DNA of 63,452 bases from Bradyrhizobium sp. (GCF_004799445.1 NZ_SSNA01000038.1:1-63452); one strand, 5' to 3'; shown: positions 54,148-63,203, counted from the first letter of the stretch. A program made the numbers and translations. The notes: a model not told the origin generated them from the letters alone.

Positions 54148-54428
54148 CATCGAACCGGGACCGATCTCGTTTTGTGATTGCTTCAAATCAGCCGCGCACA
54201 GATCCGCAGCACATCAGCCGGCGGTCGTCGGTGTCTAATCGAACCGGGTGCTGGGCTGATCCCGCGCCTTGCCGACCGCATCGGCGCTGACCGGCGCGGC
54301 CGATTGCCACGAAACATGGCAACTGTAGCTCCTTGGTCCTTATGTTGATTGTGGCGATCCTGAGCGGACCGGGATATGCTCTTGAAGGTAGCAGCCAGAT
54401 CGAGACCCTCCGGCCGATACGACGCAAT

Positions 54429-57400
54429 ATGGCTCACATCGCACGCTATTATCTGCAAGGCGTCCTTGTTTTTTGCGCTGCAGCGGTTGCAGTTCTTGCA
54501 AATTCGCAAGTCTTCGCGCTTGAGATGGATCAGGCCATTGAGAATTGCCGCGCCTCGAGCGGAAGGCCGGCCTATATGGCTTGCAAGCAAGGTGGCGGAA
54601 CCCACGAAGCATGTTTTGGCAAGGCGAGGGCGATCGTTCAGTCCTGCGTGCGGAGCGCCATGGTCGCCGCGCAGCCAAAGGCTGCGCTGTTCTCGACCGA
54701 AAAACTATCAAGATCGCCGGCCACGGCCGGAAAACCCAGCGCAGCGGAAATAGCCAGCGACGCCAAGGCCGGTCTGGTCGCGCCACCGCGAACGATATCC
54801 GACATTACCGCTATTCTCGAACAGCAGAAGCCGGACCCGGCAGCCATCGCCAAGCTGGCCGCGACCGCCGATGCACCCGCGCCGGCGGGCATCAAGGGCG
54901 CTGATCTGGCCGACTTCTACTACAAGCGCGCGCAAGCAAGAGTATTGCTCGGCCGCGCCGACGCGCTCGATGATGCCGGCCTTGCTGTCAGCAATGCAAC
55001 CGGCGCCGATTACAACAATCTCGGAAGCCGCTATGAGCAGCTGCTGGCGCGGCTGTTGCGGGAGGCCGGGCAAAACAAGCGTGCCAACGTGCTGGTCGCC
55101 AAGCAGATGACGACGTTCGCCAACCAGAGCAAGGGAAAGCTGTTCGGGTTGAATTTTTCGATGGCGGTAAGCCTGGTCAGAAGTGGCGACATCAACGCGG
55201 CGGAGTCCTACGTCGCCCGCAATCGCAGCCTGCTCACGGAATCGCAGCGTTGGTCGGTGTTCCCGATCTACGGGATGGCGTGGCAGGCGCTGGTCGAGGA
55301 CGGCAACGCGCGAATCGATGAAGCACGTGGCCGGTTTGCCCAGGCGGAGGGTGCCTATCACAAGGCGTCGATCCTCTACACGAACTCGATGAAAACCTTT
55401 GCGCAATGGGAAAGCAGGCCCGCCGAAGGCGAAATGGAAAGGCATTCGGACTGGGCCTTGGCGTTTGAAGGGCGGACCAAGGTAAAGCAGGGTCGGGTCG
55501 GCGAGGGCGAAGCCGATGTGAGGCGCGCGCTGCTGAGCCGGCTGAGCAAATCCGGCAAGTATCACGCCGATACGGCCGGCATCCTGGCGGTGCTGGTCTA
55601 TGTCATTCAGGAGCAGGGACGTTACGAGGAGGCCGAACGGCTGCAGCGCCAGGTCATCGGCATCTATCAGGGATTGGGATACGGCATCGACTCGGCGCAG
55701 TCGGTCAATTCACAACTGTTTCTTGCGCAAATACTCAATCTCAGGGGGCAGTACGACACCGCCTCCAAACTCTATGACCAGATCGATGCCTGGACCGCCA
55801 AATGGGAGCCGTCGCGGCGCGAGGCCATCAGCGGCGGTCTGGCGCGCGTCGCCATCATGCTGGCGCAGGGCAACAACGACAACGCGGTCGAAATCGCTCA
55901 ACGCACCTACGAACGCGAACGCCAGCGCTCCGGAGACAAGAGCTTCAATACGGCGTTATCGCGTGGCTTTCACGCGATCGCGCTTGGGAAAAAAGGTCAC
56001 ATGGCGGAGTCCCTGCAGGCCTTCAAGGAATCGCTGCCGGTTCTGTTGTCGGTCTCGGGCGGAGACGACGATAGCGGCACAACCGCCGCCGCCCGTGAGG
56101 CCCGCGTTCGCTACGTGATCGAAAGCTATCTGTGGCTGCTCAGCCGCAACCCGGCGATCGCGTCCCCTGGCCTCATCGAGGAAACATTCGGTTATGCCGA
56201 CGTGCTGCGCGGACAATCGGTGCAGCGTGCATTGCAGGCATCATCGGCCCGTTCCGCAAGCAAGGATCCGGTGCTGGCTGAGCTGGTGCGGACCTCGCAG
56301 GACATCGACAAGAAAATCGGCGCGGCCGTGGGCGCGCTCAACAATTTGCTGACGCTGCCGGCCTCGGAGCGCGACGACAAACTGGTTTCGAGCACCGAGG
56401 CCGAGATAGCTCGCCTGCAGGCGACGCGGACGCAGAGCCTGAAGGACATCGCCAGGAAGTTTCCCAATTACGGAGAACTCGTCAATCCTCCGCTGCCCAG
56501 TCCCGTCGATCTGCAGAAACAGCTTACCGCCGACGAGGCGTTGTTGTCGTTCTACTTCGGCCGGTTCGACAGTTTCGTATGGGTGCTCAGAAAGGAAGGG
56601 CCCGTCCAGTTTGCGCGGCTCGACCTGAAGCTCGGCGACCTGAACGCCAGGGTGAACAAGCTTCGCGAGGCGCTTGAACCCAATGCCGCATTGATTTCCG
56701 ATATTCCGCCGTTTGATCTGACGCTGGCCTCCGATCTTTACGCAACGCTGCTCAAGCCGACCGAAGCCAACTGGCGACCTGCGAAAAACCTGATCGTGGT
56801 GACAAACGGCGCGCTCGGCCTGCTGCCGCTGTCGTTGTTGCCCACCGAGCCCTCGACCATCGATCCCAACGACGATCCGCTGTTTTCCAGTTACCGGAAA
56901 GTGCCGTGGCTGGCGCGGACCCACGCCGTGACGCTGGTGCCGTCAATCTCGGCATTGCTGACGCTGCGCAAATTGCCTGCCGGCCCCGCCTCGCGTCAGC
57001 AAATGATTGGATTTGGCGATCCGCTGTTCAGCAAGCAACAGGCCGACGAAGCGGCACGGGACGACAAGCCGGTTCAGATCGCGGACGCCGCCAACGTCAC
57101 CCGCGGCGTGCCCCTGAAGCGGCGCAACGCCCCGAAGCTTGACGGGGTGGATAGCGCACAACTGGCGCAGCTGCCGCGACTTCCGGACACAAGGGAAGAA
57201 TTGAGATCCATCGCGCTGGCCCTGCAGGCCGATCCAGCCAAGGTGCTCAATCTCGGCAAGGACGCCAATGAGAAAAACGTCAAGACGATGAATCTGTCGA
57301 ATTTCAAGATCATCGCATTTGCAACCCATGGATTGGTGCCGGGCGAGCTCGACGGCCTGGCCCAACCGGCGCTGGCTTTGACGGCTCCTGCGGTGGCCGA

Positions 57401-57800
57401 CACCGATGGCGATGGACTGCTGACGATGGAAGAGATCCTGGCATTGAAGCTCGATGCCGACTGGGTCGTTCTGTCGGCCTGCAATACCGCCGCGGGCGCG
57501 GTTGCCGGCGCCGAGGCTGCCTCGGGCCTCGGTCGGGCATTCTTCTATGCCGGTACGCGTGCCCTGCTGCTTACGAACTGGTCGGTGCATTCGGAGTCGG
57601 CGCGTGCGTTGATCACCGACCTGTTCAAGCGGCAGGCCGACGATCCGGCGTTGACGCGCGGAGAAGCGCTGCAGCAGGCGATGATGGCCTTGGTGGATGG
57701 GCCCGGCTATATTGGCGCCGACGGCAAGACGGAATTTGCTTACGCTCACCCGCTGTTTTGGGCGCCGTATTCCGTGATTGGTGACGGCGGCAAACGTTAG
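54429..57800 (+). CDS. Secreted TPR-CHAT domain protein
   Basis: A 1123-residue protein. The ATG at 54429 starts a good signal peptide (YYLQGVLVFCAAAVAVLANS); an upstream in-frame ATG at 54333 is less likely. A long helical middle, about residues 200-640, contains TPR-like repeats (for example YEEAERLQRQVIGIYQGLGY). The CHAT caspase-like domain covers roughly 690-1123, with catalytic His967 in AFATHG and Cys1018 in VLSACNT. DTDGDGLLTMEE at 991-1002 fits a calcium-binding EF-hand loop. It is probably a periplasmic or secreted cysteine protease and heads a four-gene unit. Confidence 0.88.
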   Translation: MAHIARYYLQGVLVFCAAAVAVLANSQVFALEMDQAIENCRASSGRPAYMACKQGGGTHEACFGKARAIVQSCVRSAMVAAQPKAALFSTEKLSRSPATAGKPSAAEIASDAKAGLVAPPRTISDITAILEQQKPDPAAIAKLAATADAPAPAGIKGADLADFYYKRAQARVLLGRADALDDAGLAVSNATGADYNNLGSRYEQLLARLLREAGQNKRANVLVAKQMTTFANQSKGKLFGLNFSMAVSLVRSGDINAAESYVARNRSLLTESQRWSVFPIYGMAWQALVEDGNARIDEARGRFAQAEGAYHKASILYTNSMKTFAQWESRPAEGEMERHSDWALAFEGRTKVKQGRVGEGEADVRRALLSRLSKSGKYHADTAGILAVLVYVIQEQGRYEEAERLQRQVIGIYQGLGYGIDSAQSVNSQLFLAQILNLRGQYDTASKLYDQIDAWTAKWEPSRREAISGGLARVAIMLAQGNNDNAVEIAQRTYERERQRSGDKSFNTALSRGFHAIALGKKGHMAESLQAFKESLPVLLSVSGGDDDSGTTAAAREARVRYVIESYLWLLSRNPAIASPGLIEETFGYADVLRGQSVQRALQASSARSASKDPVLAELVRTSQDIDKKIGAAVGALNNLLTLPASERDDKLVSSTEAEIARLQATRTQSLKDIARKFPNYGELVNPPLPSPVDLQKQLTADEALLSFYFGRFDSFVWVLRKEGPVQFARLDLKLGDLNARVNKLREALEPNAALISDIPPFDLTLASDLYATLLKPTEANWRPAKNLIVVTNGALGLLPLSLLPTEPSTIDPNDDPLFSSYRKVPWLARTHAVTLVPSISALLTLRKLPAGPASRQQMIGFGDPLFSKQQADEAARDDKPVQIADAANVTRGVPLKRRNAPKLDGVDSAQLAQLPRLPDTREELRSIALALQADPAKVLNLGKDANEKNVKTMNLSNFKIIAFATHGLVPGELDGLAQPALALTAPAVADTDGDGLLTMEEILALKLDADWVVLSACNTAAGAVAGAEAASGLGRAFFYAGTRALLLTNWSVHSESARALITDLFKRQADDPALTRGEALQQAMMALVDGPGYIGADGKTEFAYAHPLFWAPYSVIGDGGKR

Positions 57801-57839
57801 CGTTTTTAAGGCTTTTTGATTGTGGGAAAGGAAATTTTC

Positions 57840-58289
57840 GTGCGTAGCTGGCTTGCAGGATTTGCGATAGCGCCTTTTGTCTTCTGGTCTGCGATATCTT
57901 CCGTTTATGCGGCCAATGTTTTGATCACCGAAGAAGAAGCCAAGTTGCCGCCACCGAAGGGCGCGATCGTGGCGGATCGGCGCGGTATCACCCGGGGTCC
58001 CAAGATCAAGGTTCTTGATGAAAGCGAGCCGGTTCACTCCCCGATGCATTTCCAGGTCATGTTTGAATCCTTTGGCGGCGCGAAGATTGACCTGGACTCG
58101 GTCAAAGTCACCTATCTGAGGAATCCGAATGTCGATCTGACCCCGCGCATAAAGCCGTTTTTGCAGAGCGCGGGCATCGATATTCCGGATGTCGAGCTAC
58201 CGGTCGGTGAACATATGGTCAGGATCGATGTCAAAGATTCGGACGGCCGTATCGGTAGTACCAGCGTTGTCTTGAAGGTCGCCCCGTGA
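57840..58289 (+). CDS. Small exported protein of the CHAT operon
   Basis: A 149-residue protein. The GTG at 57840 has AAAGGAAA upstream and opens a signal peptide (WLAGFAIAPFVFWSAISSVYA). The mature part looks like a beta-sandwich: MHFQVMFESFGGAKIDLDSV, VTYLRNPNVDLTPRIKPFL and a C-terminal GRIGSTSVVLKVAP strand. No family is recognised. It lies 39 bases after the CHAT gene and its stop overlaps the next start by four bases (GTGA). It may bind, inhibit or be cut by the CHAT protease; that is inference from position only. Confidence 0.72.
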   Translation: MRSWLAGFAIAPFVFWSAISSVYAANVLITEEEAKLPPPKGAIVADRRGITRGPKIKVLDESEPVHSPMHFQVMFESFGGAKIDLDSVKVTYLRNPNVDLTPRIKPFLQSAGIDIPDVELPVGEHMVRIDVKDSDGRIGSTSVVLKVAP

Positions 58290-58504
58290 CCGCCATGCCG
58301 ATAGCCTGTCCATTTTGCCTGCAAGAAAATGCCGCCGCCGCCCTTGTTTGCGCGGCCTGCTCGCGCGACATCGCCGTGCCGGCCTCGCTGCTCGCCGAGC
58401 GGGACGATCTGTGTCGAAAGCGCGATCTGGCGAGGGAGGAATTGTCGAGGGCCAGGCGCGAGCTCGAAGCGCTCAAACGCGTCAAGAAATTTCGACCACT
58501 CTGA
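58286..58504 (+). CDS. Zinc-ribbon plus coiled-coil small protein
   Basis: A 72-residue protein. CPFC at about residues 8-11 and CAAC at 22-25 form a zinc ribbon; ERDDLCRKRDLAREELSR and the rest form a coiled coil. The GTG start lies in the preceding stop, and its own TGA overlaps the next ATG by one base. It resembles a soluble version of the N-terminus of the next gene product, so the two may be duplicates that interact. Confidence 0.72.
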   Translation: MTAMPIACPFCLQENAAAALVCAACSRDIAVPASLLAERDDLCRKRDLAREELSRARRELEALKRVKKFRPL

Positions 58505-59271
58505 TGGACTGCCCCTTTTGCTCAGAAACCGTCCGAGACGAATCCCTGGTGTGCAAGCACTGTTCGCGTGACTTGCGCGTTGTCCGTCCGGTGATTGTCG
58601 AAATCCACGAAGTCGTTTCCGAACTGGACCGGCTGCGGAGCGAACTAGCTCACGTGAACGCGAAACTTGGCAGGCTTCGCCATCCCTTTCGCAGCCCCTT
58701 GGTGTTTGGCGTAGCTTACTTCCTGGTGCCGGCGGTCCTGCTGGTCGCCGCACATGTTCTTGTCACCATCGTATTGAATGTCAGCCCGCTTTATCTGCGG
58801 CTCGCCTCGCTCATCGTACCCCTGCCGTTCGGTCTGGCGGTCTACGCCCGCGAGAGGGTGGGAGTTCGTGGCGCCCTTCTATTGGGGATCGTCACCGCCA
58901 CCTTCGCCATCCTCTGCATGCTCACGGTAACCGGGCTAAACGACAATGTGCCTATTATTCCCGGTCCCTGGATCGAGTGGCGCGAGGCGATTGAATATGG
59001 TTTGAGTATCGCGCTCGCTTTTGTTACCGGCAATATTGTCGGCTTTTTGATCTTCCAGGCACTCCCCAGGATGATGGCCGGCGGCGGCAAGCCCAATGCC
59101 GTTGCCTACAATATGGCAAGAGCGCTTGGTCAGCATGTCGGTGAAGAGCAACTCCGTCGCCGGGCACGGGTTATCCAGAACCTGATGCGCACAATAGGAC
59201 CGCTGGCGGGAATTGTGATGACGGCTTCGGGTTCGCTATATACCGGACTCAAGGGGATTGTTGGCTGGTGA
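58504..59271 (+). CDS. Zinc-ribbon, coiled-coil, multi-pass membrane protein
   Basis: A 255-residue protein. CPFC (residues 3-6) and CKHC (17-20) form a zinc ribbon, EIHEVVSELDRLRSELAHVNA is a coiled coil, and four hydrophobic segments follow from about residue 60 to 190. The C-terminal tail has NMARALGQHVGEEQLRRRA and a final hydrophobic stretch. The zinc ribbon should face the cytoplasm. No family is recognised. It is the last gene of the CHAT unit, coupled to the preceding gene by a TGATG overlap. Confidence 0.75.
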   Translation: MDCPFCSETVRDESLVCKHCSRDLRVVRPVIVEIHEVVSELDRLRSELAHVNAKLGRLRHPFRSPLVFGVAYFLVPAVLLVAAHVLVTIVLNVSPLYLRLASLIVPLPFGLAVYARERVGVRGALLLGIVTATFAILCMLTVTGLNDNVPIIPGPWIEWREAIEYGLSIALAFVTGNIVGFLIFQALPRMMAGGGKPNAVAYNMARALGQHVGEEQLRRRARVIQNLMRTIGPLAGIVMTASGSLYTGLKGIVGW

Positions 59272-59452
59272 AGCCTGGTCGATAAATCGAATGGGTCCCC
59301 TAAAATTCGCCAGCGCGCGACCTGCGGTCGTCCCGGTACAACGTCTACCTCGCAGACTGGGTATTCGCCTTCTCCGTGGTGCGGGTGACATTCATGCTGA
59401 TCGCGCAAGGTGTGCATCTTTGATGCATGGCGATGTCGATGCGCGGTTGGCG

Positions 59453-59689
59453 TCAATCGGAGACGCGCCCCTCATTCAGCAACAATTCATGGATGACTCG
59501 CCACCTATCGCGCCGCCTTGGTCGGAAATCCAACAGAGGCGACCGCCTATCCTGAAGCTCGCAAAAGAACCTTAATGTCTCTTTTGCGGTTGGCCCTTTT
59601 GCAGTTGGCCCTGCTGGGTCGATCGGCTGAGTCTGAAGCCAACGATCCCATTCCATAAGAAGCAGGGATTTCCATTCGTCCCGTTTCAT
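59453..59689 (-). CDS. Small hypothetical protein
   Basis: A 78-residue protein rich in Trp, Asp and Arg, beginning MKRDEWKSLLLMEWDRWL. GGGAGG lies about eleven bases before its ATG. A doubled GPTAK motif sits near residue 29, and LRFFCELQDRRSPLLDF is the most conserved-looking segment. The composition is protein-like, unlike the antisense frames nearby. No family is named. It is convergent with the CHAT unit. Confidence 0.55.
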   Translation of the reverse strand: MKRDEWKSLLLMEWDRWLQTQPIDPAGPTAKGPTAKETLRFFCELQDRRSPLLDFRPRRRDRWRVIHELLLNEGRVSD

Positions 59690-60060
59690 TGACTGCGCGT
59701 CCTCCCTTCAAGAGGGCGAAGCCTCTGAGAGACTCCATGGTCGCGCTGGTCGTTCCGGGTAGGCTTGTTCTATTCGAGAACCGTTGGATGTGACATCCAG
59801 AAGGTGCATGGCCACCGCCGTGCCGATTAGCCCCTTCGCGGCCCAATATGCTGGAGAGGACTTAACCGTTTCTAAATATGGAACCGAGCGTTGCGCCCGC
59901 ACGCTTCCTTCCGGAAGTCACAAACGAGAGCGTCGGCCGCCGGCGCTCCATTCTGACACACCAACGCCGCGCGAGGAACAAGCCAGAACCGCGATTCGAT
60001 CGCAAACATGGCCGAGTTTTGACGTTTGATGAGCATCAGCGCGTTCAACGGAGGTCAACA
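59690..60060. other. Gene-free stretch before the phasin gene
   Basis: 371 bases with no supported gene. It ends with CAACGGAGGTCAACA, the phasin ribosome site. A near-FixK palindrome at 60026-60039 is too close to the ATG to act as a normal activator site. Confidence 0.45.
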
Positions 60061-60618
60061 ATGACGACCACGGACAAGGAAAAACCAGGCGGGAAGCCCC
60101 GCCAGCGCGGCCATAAAGGGTCTCCACGGGGCCAGAAACCTGAACCACAGCAAAGCCCGAAGCTGGATCGGCGGGACGAAGATCGGATCAGCCCAATGGA
60201 CGCGTCAACTGACGCCGCTGCGAACGGCGCAGCCGCGCCGGCGAGCGGGCCTTTGGTCGGCGAGGTCGCACCGGCGGATGCGCCCTCAATCGGCGCAGGC
60301 GCAGCCGCAGCTGCGGAGGCCTTCTCAAGCGCAGCCGCACCGGCGGACGATGGTCCATTCAGCATTCAGACCATTGCGAATGCCTACGTGGACTACACCA
60401 GGAAGTCGTTGCAGGAGAGCAGGTCCTTTGCAGAGAAGCTCATGGGTGTGCGGTCGTTCGACAACGCTATTGAGGTTCAGACCGAATTCGCAAGGCAGGC
60501 GCTTGCGAACTATGTCGCTGAGTCGCAGAAGATTTGTGAACTTTACGGCAAACTTGCCACACAGATCTTCAGGCCTTGGGAAGGTCTGGCGGCCAAGGTG
60601 GCCCAAGCCGGGCGCTAA
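60061..60618 (+). CDS. Phasin family protein
   Basis: A 185-residue protein. The N-terminal 95 residues are basic and then Ala/Pro-rich and probably disordered. The C-terminal domain, SIQTIANAYVDYTRKSLQES to the end with VQTEFARQALANYVAESQKI, matches the Phasin_2 helical bundle. Phasins coat polyhydroxyalkanoate granules; in rhizobia several copies exist and some act in stress. GGAGG nine bases before the ATG supports the start. No PHA genes lie in the window. Confidence 0.87.
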   Translation: MTTTDKEKPGGKPRQRGHKGSPRGQKPEPQQSPKLDRRDEDRISPMDASTDAAANGAAAPASGPLVGEVAPADAPSIGAGAAAAAEAFSSAAAPADDGPFSIQTIANAYVDYTRKSLQESRSFAEKLMGVRSFDNAIEVQTEFARQALANYVAESQKICELYGKLATQIFRPWEGLAAKVAQAGR

Positions 60619-60829
60619 ATGTCTTGATGGCGTCAGCAGCAAACGGCTGCCTGGGTTCAGGCGGTGCGCAAACGGAAATCCGGATTTCTCCGGGACCGTT
60701 GTTGCGCCGGACGCTGCTGGCGTGCCTCGCCGACGCATCTTGAAATAGCCCCCGGTTTTGACTGGACTTTGATCCAGGAAGCGCGCACCCCGTCGAACAT
60801 AGTCCCTAAGGACCCGGGCGAGGCTCATC

Positions 60830-60976
60830 ATGGACAAGTTCATCCACGGTCAAAATATCGCCCTGTACAAGAAGCGTCTGCTGGCGCCGATCACCGACGC
60901 GGAGCGAAGAGTCATCCTGAAGCTGCTGGCTGAAGAAGAGACGAAAGACCTGTCGCCACCAAGGAAGGGCTTATAA
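60830..60976 (+). CDS. Small helical protein (48 residues)
   Basis: Begins MDKFIHGQNIALYKKRL and contains TDAERRVILKLLAEEETK, a composition and layout seen in very short proteins common in Bradyrhizobium. The role is unknown. GGGCGAGG lies about ten bases upstream. It lies between the phasin gene and a decayed zinc-ribbon gene. Confidence 0.6.
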   Translation: MDKFIHGQNIALYKKRLLAPITDAERRVILKLLAEEETKDLSPPRKGL

Positions 60977-61007
60977 AAAGGTCATATCGTGTGCTAGCCC
61001 CTCCGGC

Positions 61008-61173
61008 ATGCCCAACTCGGTATTTCGCTGTCCAAATACTGGAATGAACGTTCCGAGGCCCTTCGCCGCCGACCCGGACGCCGCCCCCCAAGTTTATGAG
61101 TCCACGCAATGTCCGGCTTGCGGGCAAATGCATCTGGTCAACAGATCGACCGGGTAATTGCTCGGCGAGCACG
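61008..61173 (+). pseudogene. Decayed zinc-ribbon small protein
   Basis: Translation from ATG 61008 gives VFRCPNTGMNVPRPF and STQCPACGQMHLV, a short two-CPxx(C/G) protein of a type common in this genus. After MHLV an extra A (run at 61139-61142) shifts the frame; the shifted frame reads NRSTG, a TAA where a lysine codon would be expected, then LLGEH. One frameshift plus one stop mark it as broken, unless the unshifted extended frame is used. It relies on remembered family layout, so confidence is moderate. Confidence 0.45.
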
Positions 61174-61211
61174 AGTCCCGCAGCGCGCCGCTGATCGACG
61201 CTCGGCCAGCC

Positions 61212-61312
61212 GGCTACCGGCACCTTGAGACATGCCGACCGGTGATACCGATGTCCGTTCACAGGGGAAAACCGGAAGTGACCGGCGCGAGGTCAAAGTG
61301 CCGCGTTTGACC
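61212..61312. repeat. Interspersed repeat, family A, left of the P450 gene
   Basis: Contains CACCTTGAGACATGCCGACC, GGTGATACCGATGTCCG and GGGGAAAACCGGAAGTGACC. A sister copy lies at 62895-62975 in the same orientation, and the reverse complement resembles the flanks at 25069 and 26929. The rest of the 61174-61635 gap shows no gene. Confidence 0.75.
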
Positions 61313-61635
61313 CACAACGGACTCTGGCCGCCTGCCGGAACACGCGCTCGCGCGGATAGTCAAAAGGTGACGCCCTCTTCCTCAAATCCGCTAGGGAGCA
61401 GGCTTGTCGTCGCTCGCATGCATTACCTTCAACGGCGCGATTGTCCCTGTCGATGCCGTTTTTTCTCCCGGTATGATCAGGCTTGGTCCTGAATTATTCT
61501 CTCATTCGGTTCCGGCGCGGCGGAGGAGCGTGCCGGCTTCGCGCCTGCCGGAGCGGACGCCGGATTGCGCGGTTTCTCGCCTGCCAATATGCTCCGCCTC
61601 GGCACATACCGGCCAACAGCCAACAGGATCACCCC

Positions 61636-62820
61636 ATGCCGACCGCGTGCCTGGCCCCCCTGGACGAGACCATCACGATCGAAGAGCTCACGCGCGATCC
61701 CTATCCGATCTACCGGCGCCTGAGACGCGAAGCGCCCGTATTACGGGTCAAATCCGTGGGCCGCACCTTCCTCACCAAGGCCGCCGACACCAAATACGTG
61801 AAGGACAACGCGGCGTTGTTCAGCTCCGACGACCCGAACACGCCCATGAAGCGCGCCTTTCTGGCGCATACGCTGATGCGCAAGGACCACGACGAGCACC
61901 GGACCGAACGCATGGCGATGATGCCGGCCCTGATGCCGAAGACGATCGAATCCGTCTGGGCGCCGCTGTATGCGAAACTGGCCGCGGCGTATCTTGACCG
62001 GCTGCCGCGCGGTGAGGTGGTCGATCTCTTTCCCGCTCTCGCAGGACCGCTTGCCGCGCGGATTCTGGCACATGCGATGGGCGTTCCGGACGCGAACGAT
62101 GAGGACATGCAGCGATGGTCGCAGACGCTGATCGACGGCGCCGGCAATTTCGGCTGGACGCCGGGGCCTTTCGATGCGACCGACATCGCCAATGCGGAGA
62201 TGGACAAATGTATTCGCGCCAACGCCGAACGCGTGCGGGCCGAACCGGATTCCTCAGCGCTCTCCTTCATGGTGAACGCGAAGAATCCGATTCCGGAAAG
62301 CCAGATGATCGCCAATGTGAAGATCGCGATCGGCGGCGGCATCAACGAGCCGCGCGACGCCCTGCTGACGATCCTCTACGGCCTGCTCACCAATCCGGAT
62401 CAGCTTGACGCCGTGCGCGCAGGCGACAAATGGCGCTCCGCCTTCGAGGAAGGGGTGCGGTGGGTGGCGCCGATCCAGGCGAGTTCACGGCTCGTTATGG
62501 AGGACACGGAGATTCGCGGCTGCTTCATCCCGAAAGGCGACACCGTGATGACGATCCAGGCGTCGGCCAATCGAGACGAGGACGTCTTCGACGATGGCGA
62601 AAACTATGACGGGCTGCGTGAGCCCAATCCTCACCAGGCCTTTGGCAACGGCCCGCATCACTGCGCGGGCGCGCACCTGTCGCGGCGAACCGTTGGCGCG
62701 ATCCTGCTGCCCATGCTGTTCGAGCGCTTCCCCAACATGACCTTGCCTGATCCCGCGGGGGTGCGCTGGCACGGATTCGGTTTCCGCGGCCCGCTCAATC
62801 TGCCGATTCTCCTGCAATAG
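61636..62820 (+). CDS. Cytochrome P450 with atypical I-helix
   Basis: A 394-residue soluble bacterial P450. The haem loop FGNGPHHCAGAHLSRR has ligand Cys343; the K-helix ExxR is in EEGVRWVAP near residue 276. The I-helix reads IGGGINEPRD at 232-241: the usual acid-threonine pair used for oxygen activation is replaced by Asn-Glu-Pro. It probably hydroxylates a small hydrophobic substrate, using separate redox partners that are not nearby. The ATG at 61636 begins a normal P450 N-terminus. Related repeats flank the gene on both sides. Confidence 0.9.
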   Translation: MPTACLAPLDETITIEELTRDPYPIYRRLRREAPVLRVKSVGRTFLTKAADTKYVKDNAALFSSDDPNTPMKRAFLAHTLMRKDHDEHRTERMAMMPALMPKTIESVWAPLYAKLAAAYLDRLPRGEVVDLFPALAGPLAARILAHAMGVPDANDEDMQRWSQTLIDGAGNFGWTPGPFDATDIANAEMDKCIRANAERVRAEPDSSALSFMVNAKNPIPESQMIANVKIAIGGGINEPRDALLTILYGLLTNPDQLDAVRAGDKWRSAFEEGVRWVAPIQASSRLVMEDTEIRGCFIPKGDTVMTIQASANRDEDVFDDGENYDGLREPNPHQAFGNGPHHCAGAHLSRRTVGAILLPMLFERFPNMTLPDPAGVRWHGFGFRGPLNLPILLQ

Positions 62821-62894
62821 GAGCGGCGCGAGGAAGAGGCGTCTTTATTTTGCCTCATCCGCTGCCGCAGATCGTCCGCAATTCCCCGCAAGCA

Positions 62895-62975
62895 GCACCC
62901 TTGAGACATGCCGAGCGGTGATGCCGATGTCGTTCATAGGGGAAGACCGGAAGCGATCGGCGTGCCGCTTTTGAT
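62895..62975. repeat. Interspersed repeat, family A, right of the P450 gene
   Basis: Contains ACCCTTGAGACATGCCGAGC, GGTGATGCCGATGTCGTTC and GGGGAAGACCGGAAGCGATC, in the same orientation as 61212-61312. The rest of 62821-63203 shows no supported gene; the leader GAGGGGAACTACCGTG of the next gene is at its end. Confidence 0.75.
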
Positions 62976-63203
62976 CCTCAGCAGACCACGCAGGCCGATC
63001 ATCAATTCGGATTATTCGGCTATCGCTTCATTGAACCAATCGGGTCATTGACCCCGAGGAGTGAGTTCCCGTGTGTCATATCTGTCGCACTGTAGGCCCA
63101 TTCGTCGAGCGGGTCCCATCCGCCGCATTGTAGACGTAATTTTGCGGTGAACGCTTGCCCGGTTACTGCTTTGTTTCTTCTAGCTTAGAGGGGAACTACC
63201 GTG

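Noticed and set aside
60026..60039. FixK-like palindrome TTGATGAGCATCAG before the phasin gene
   Set aside because: One mismatch, and the centre is only 28 bases from the ATG, too close for normal activation.
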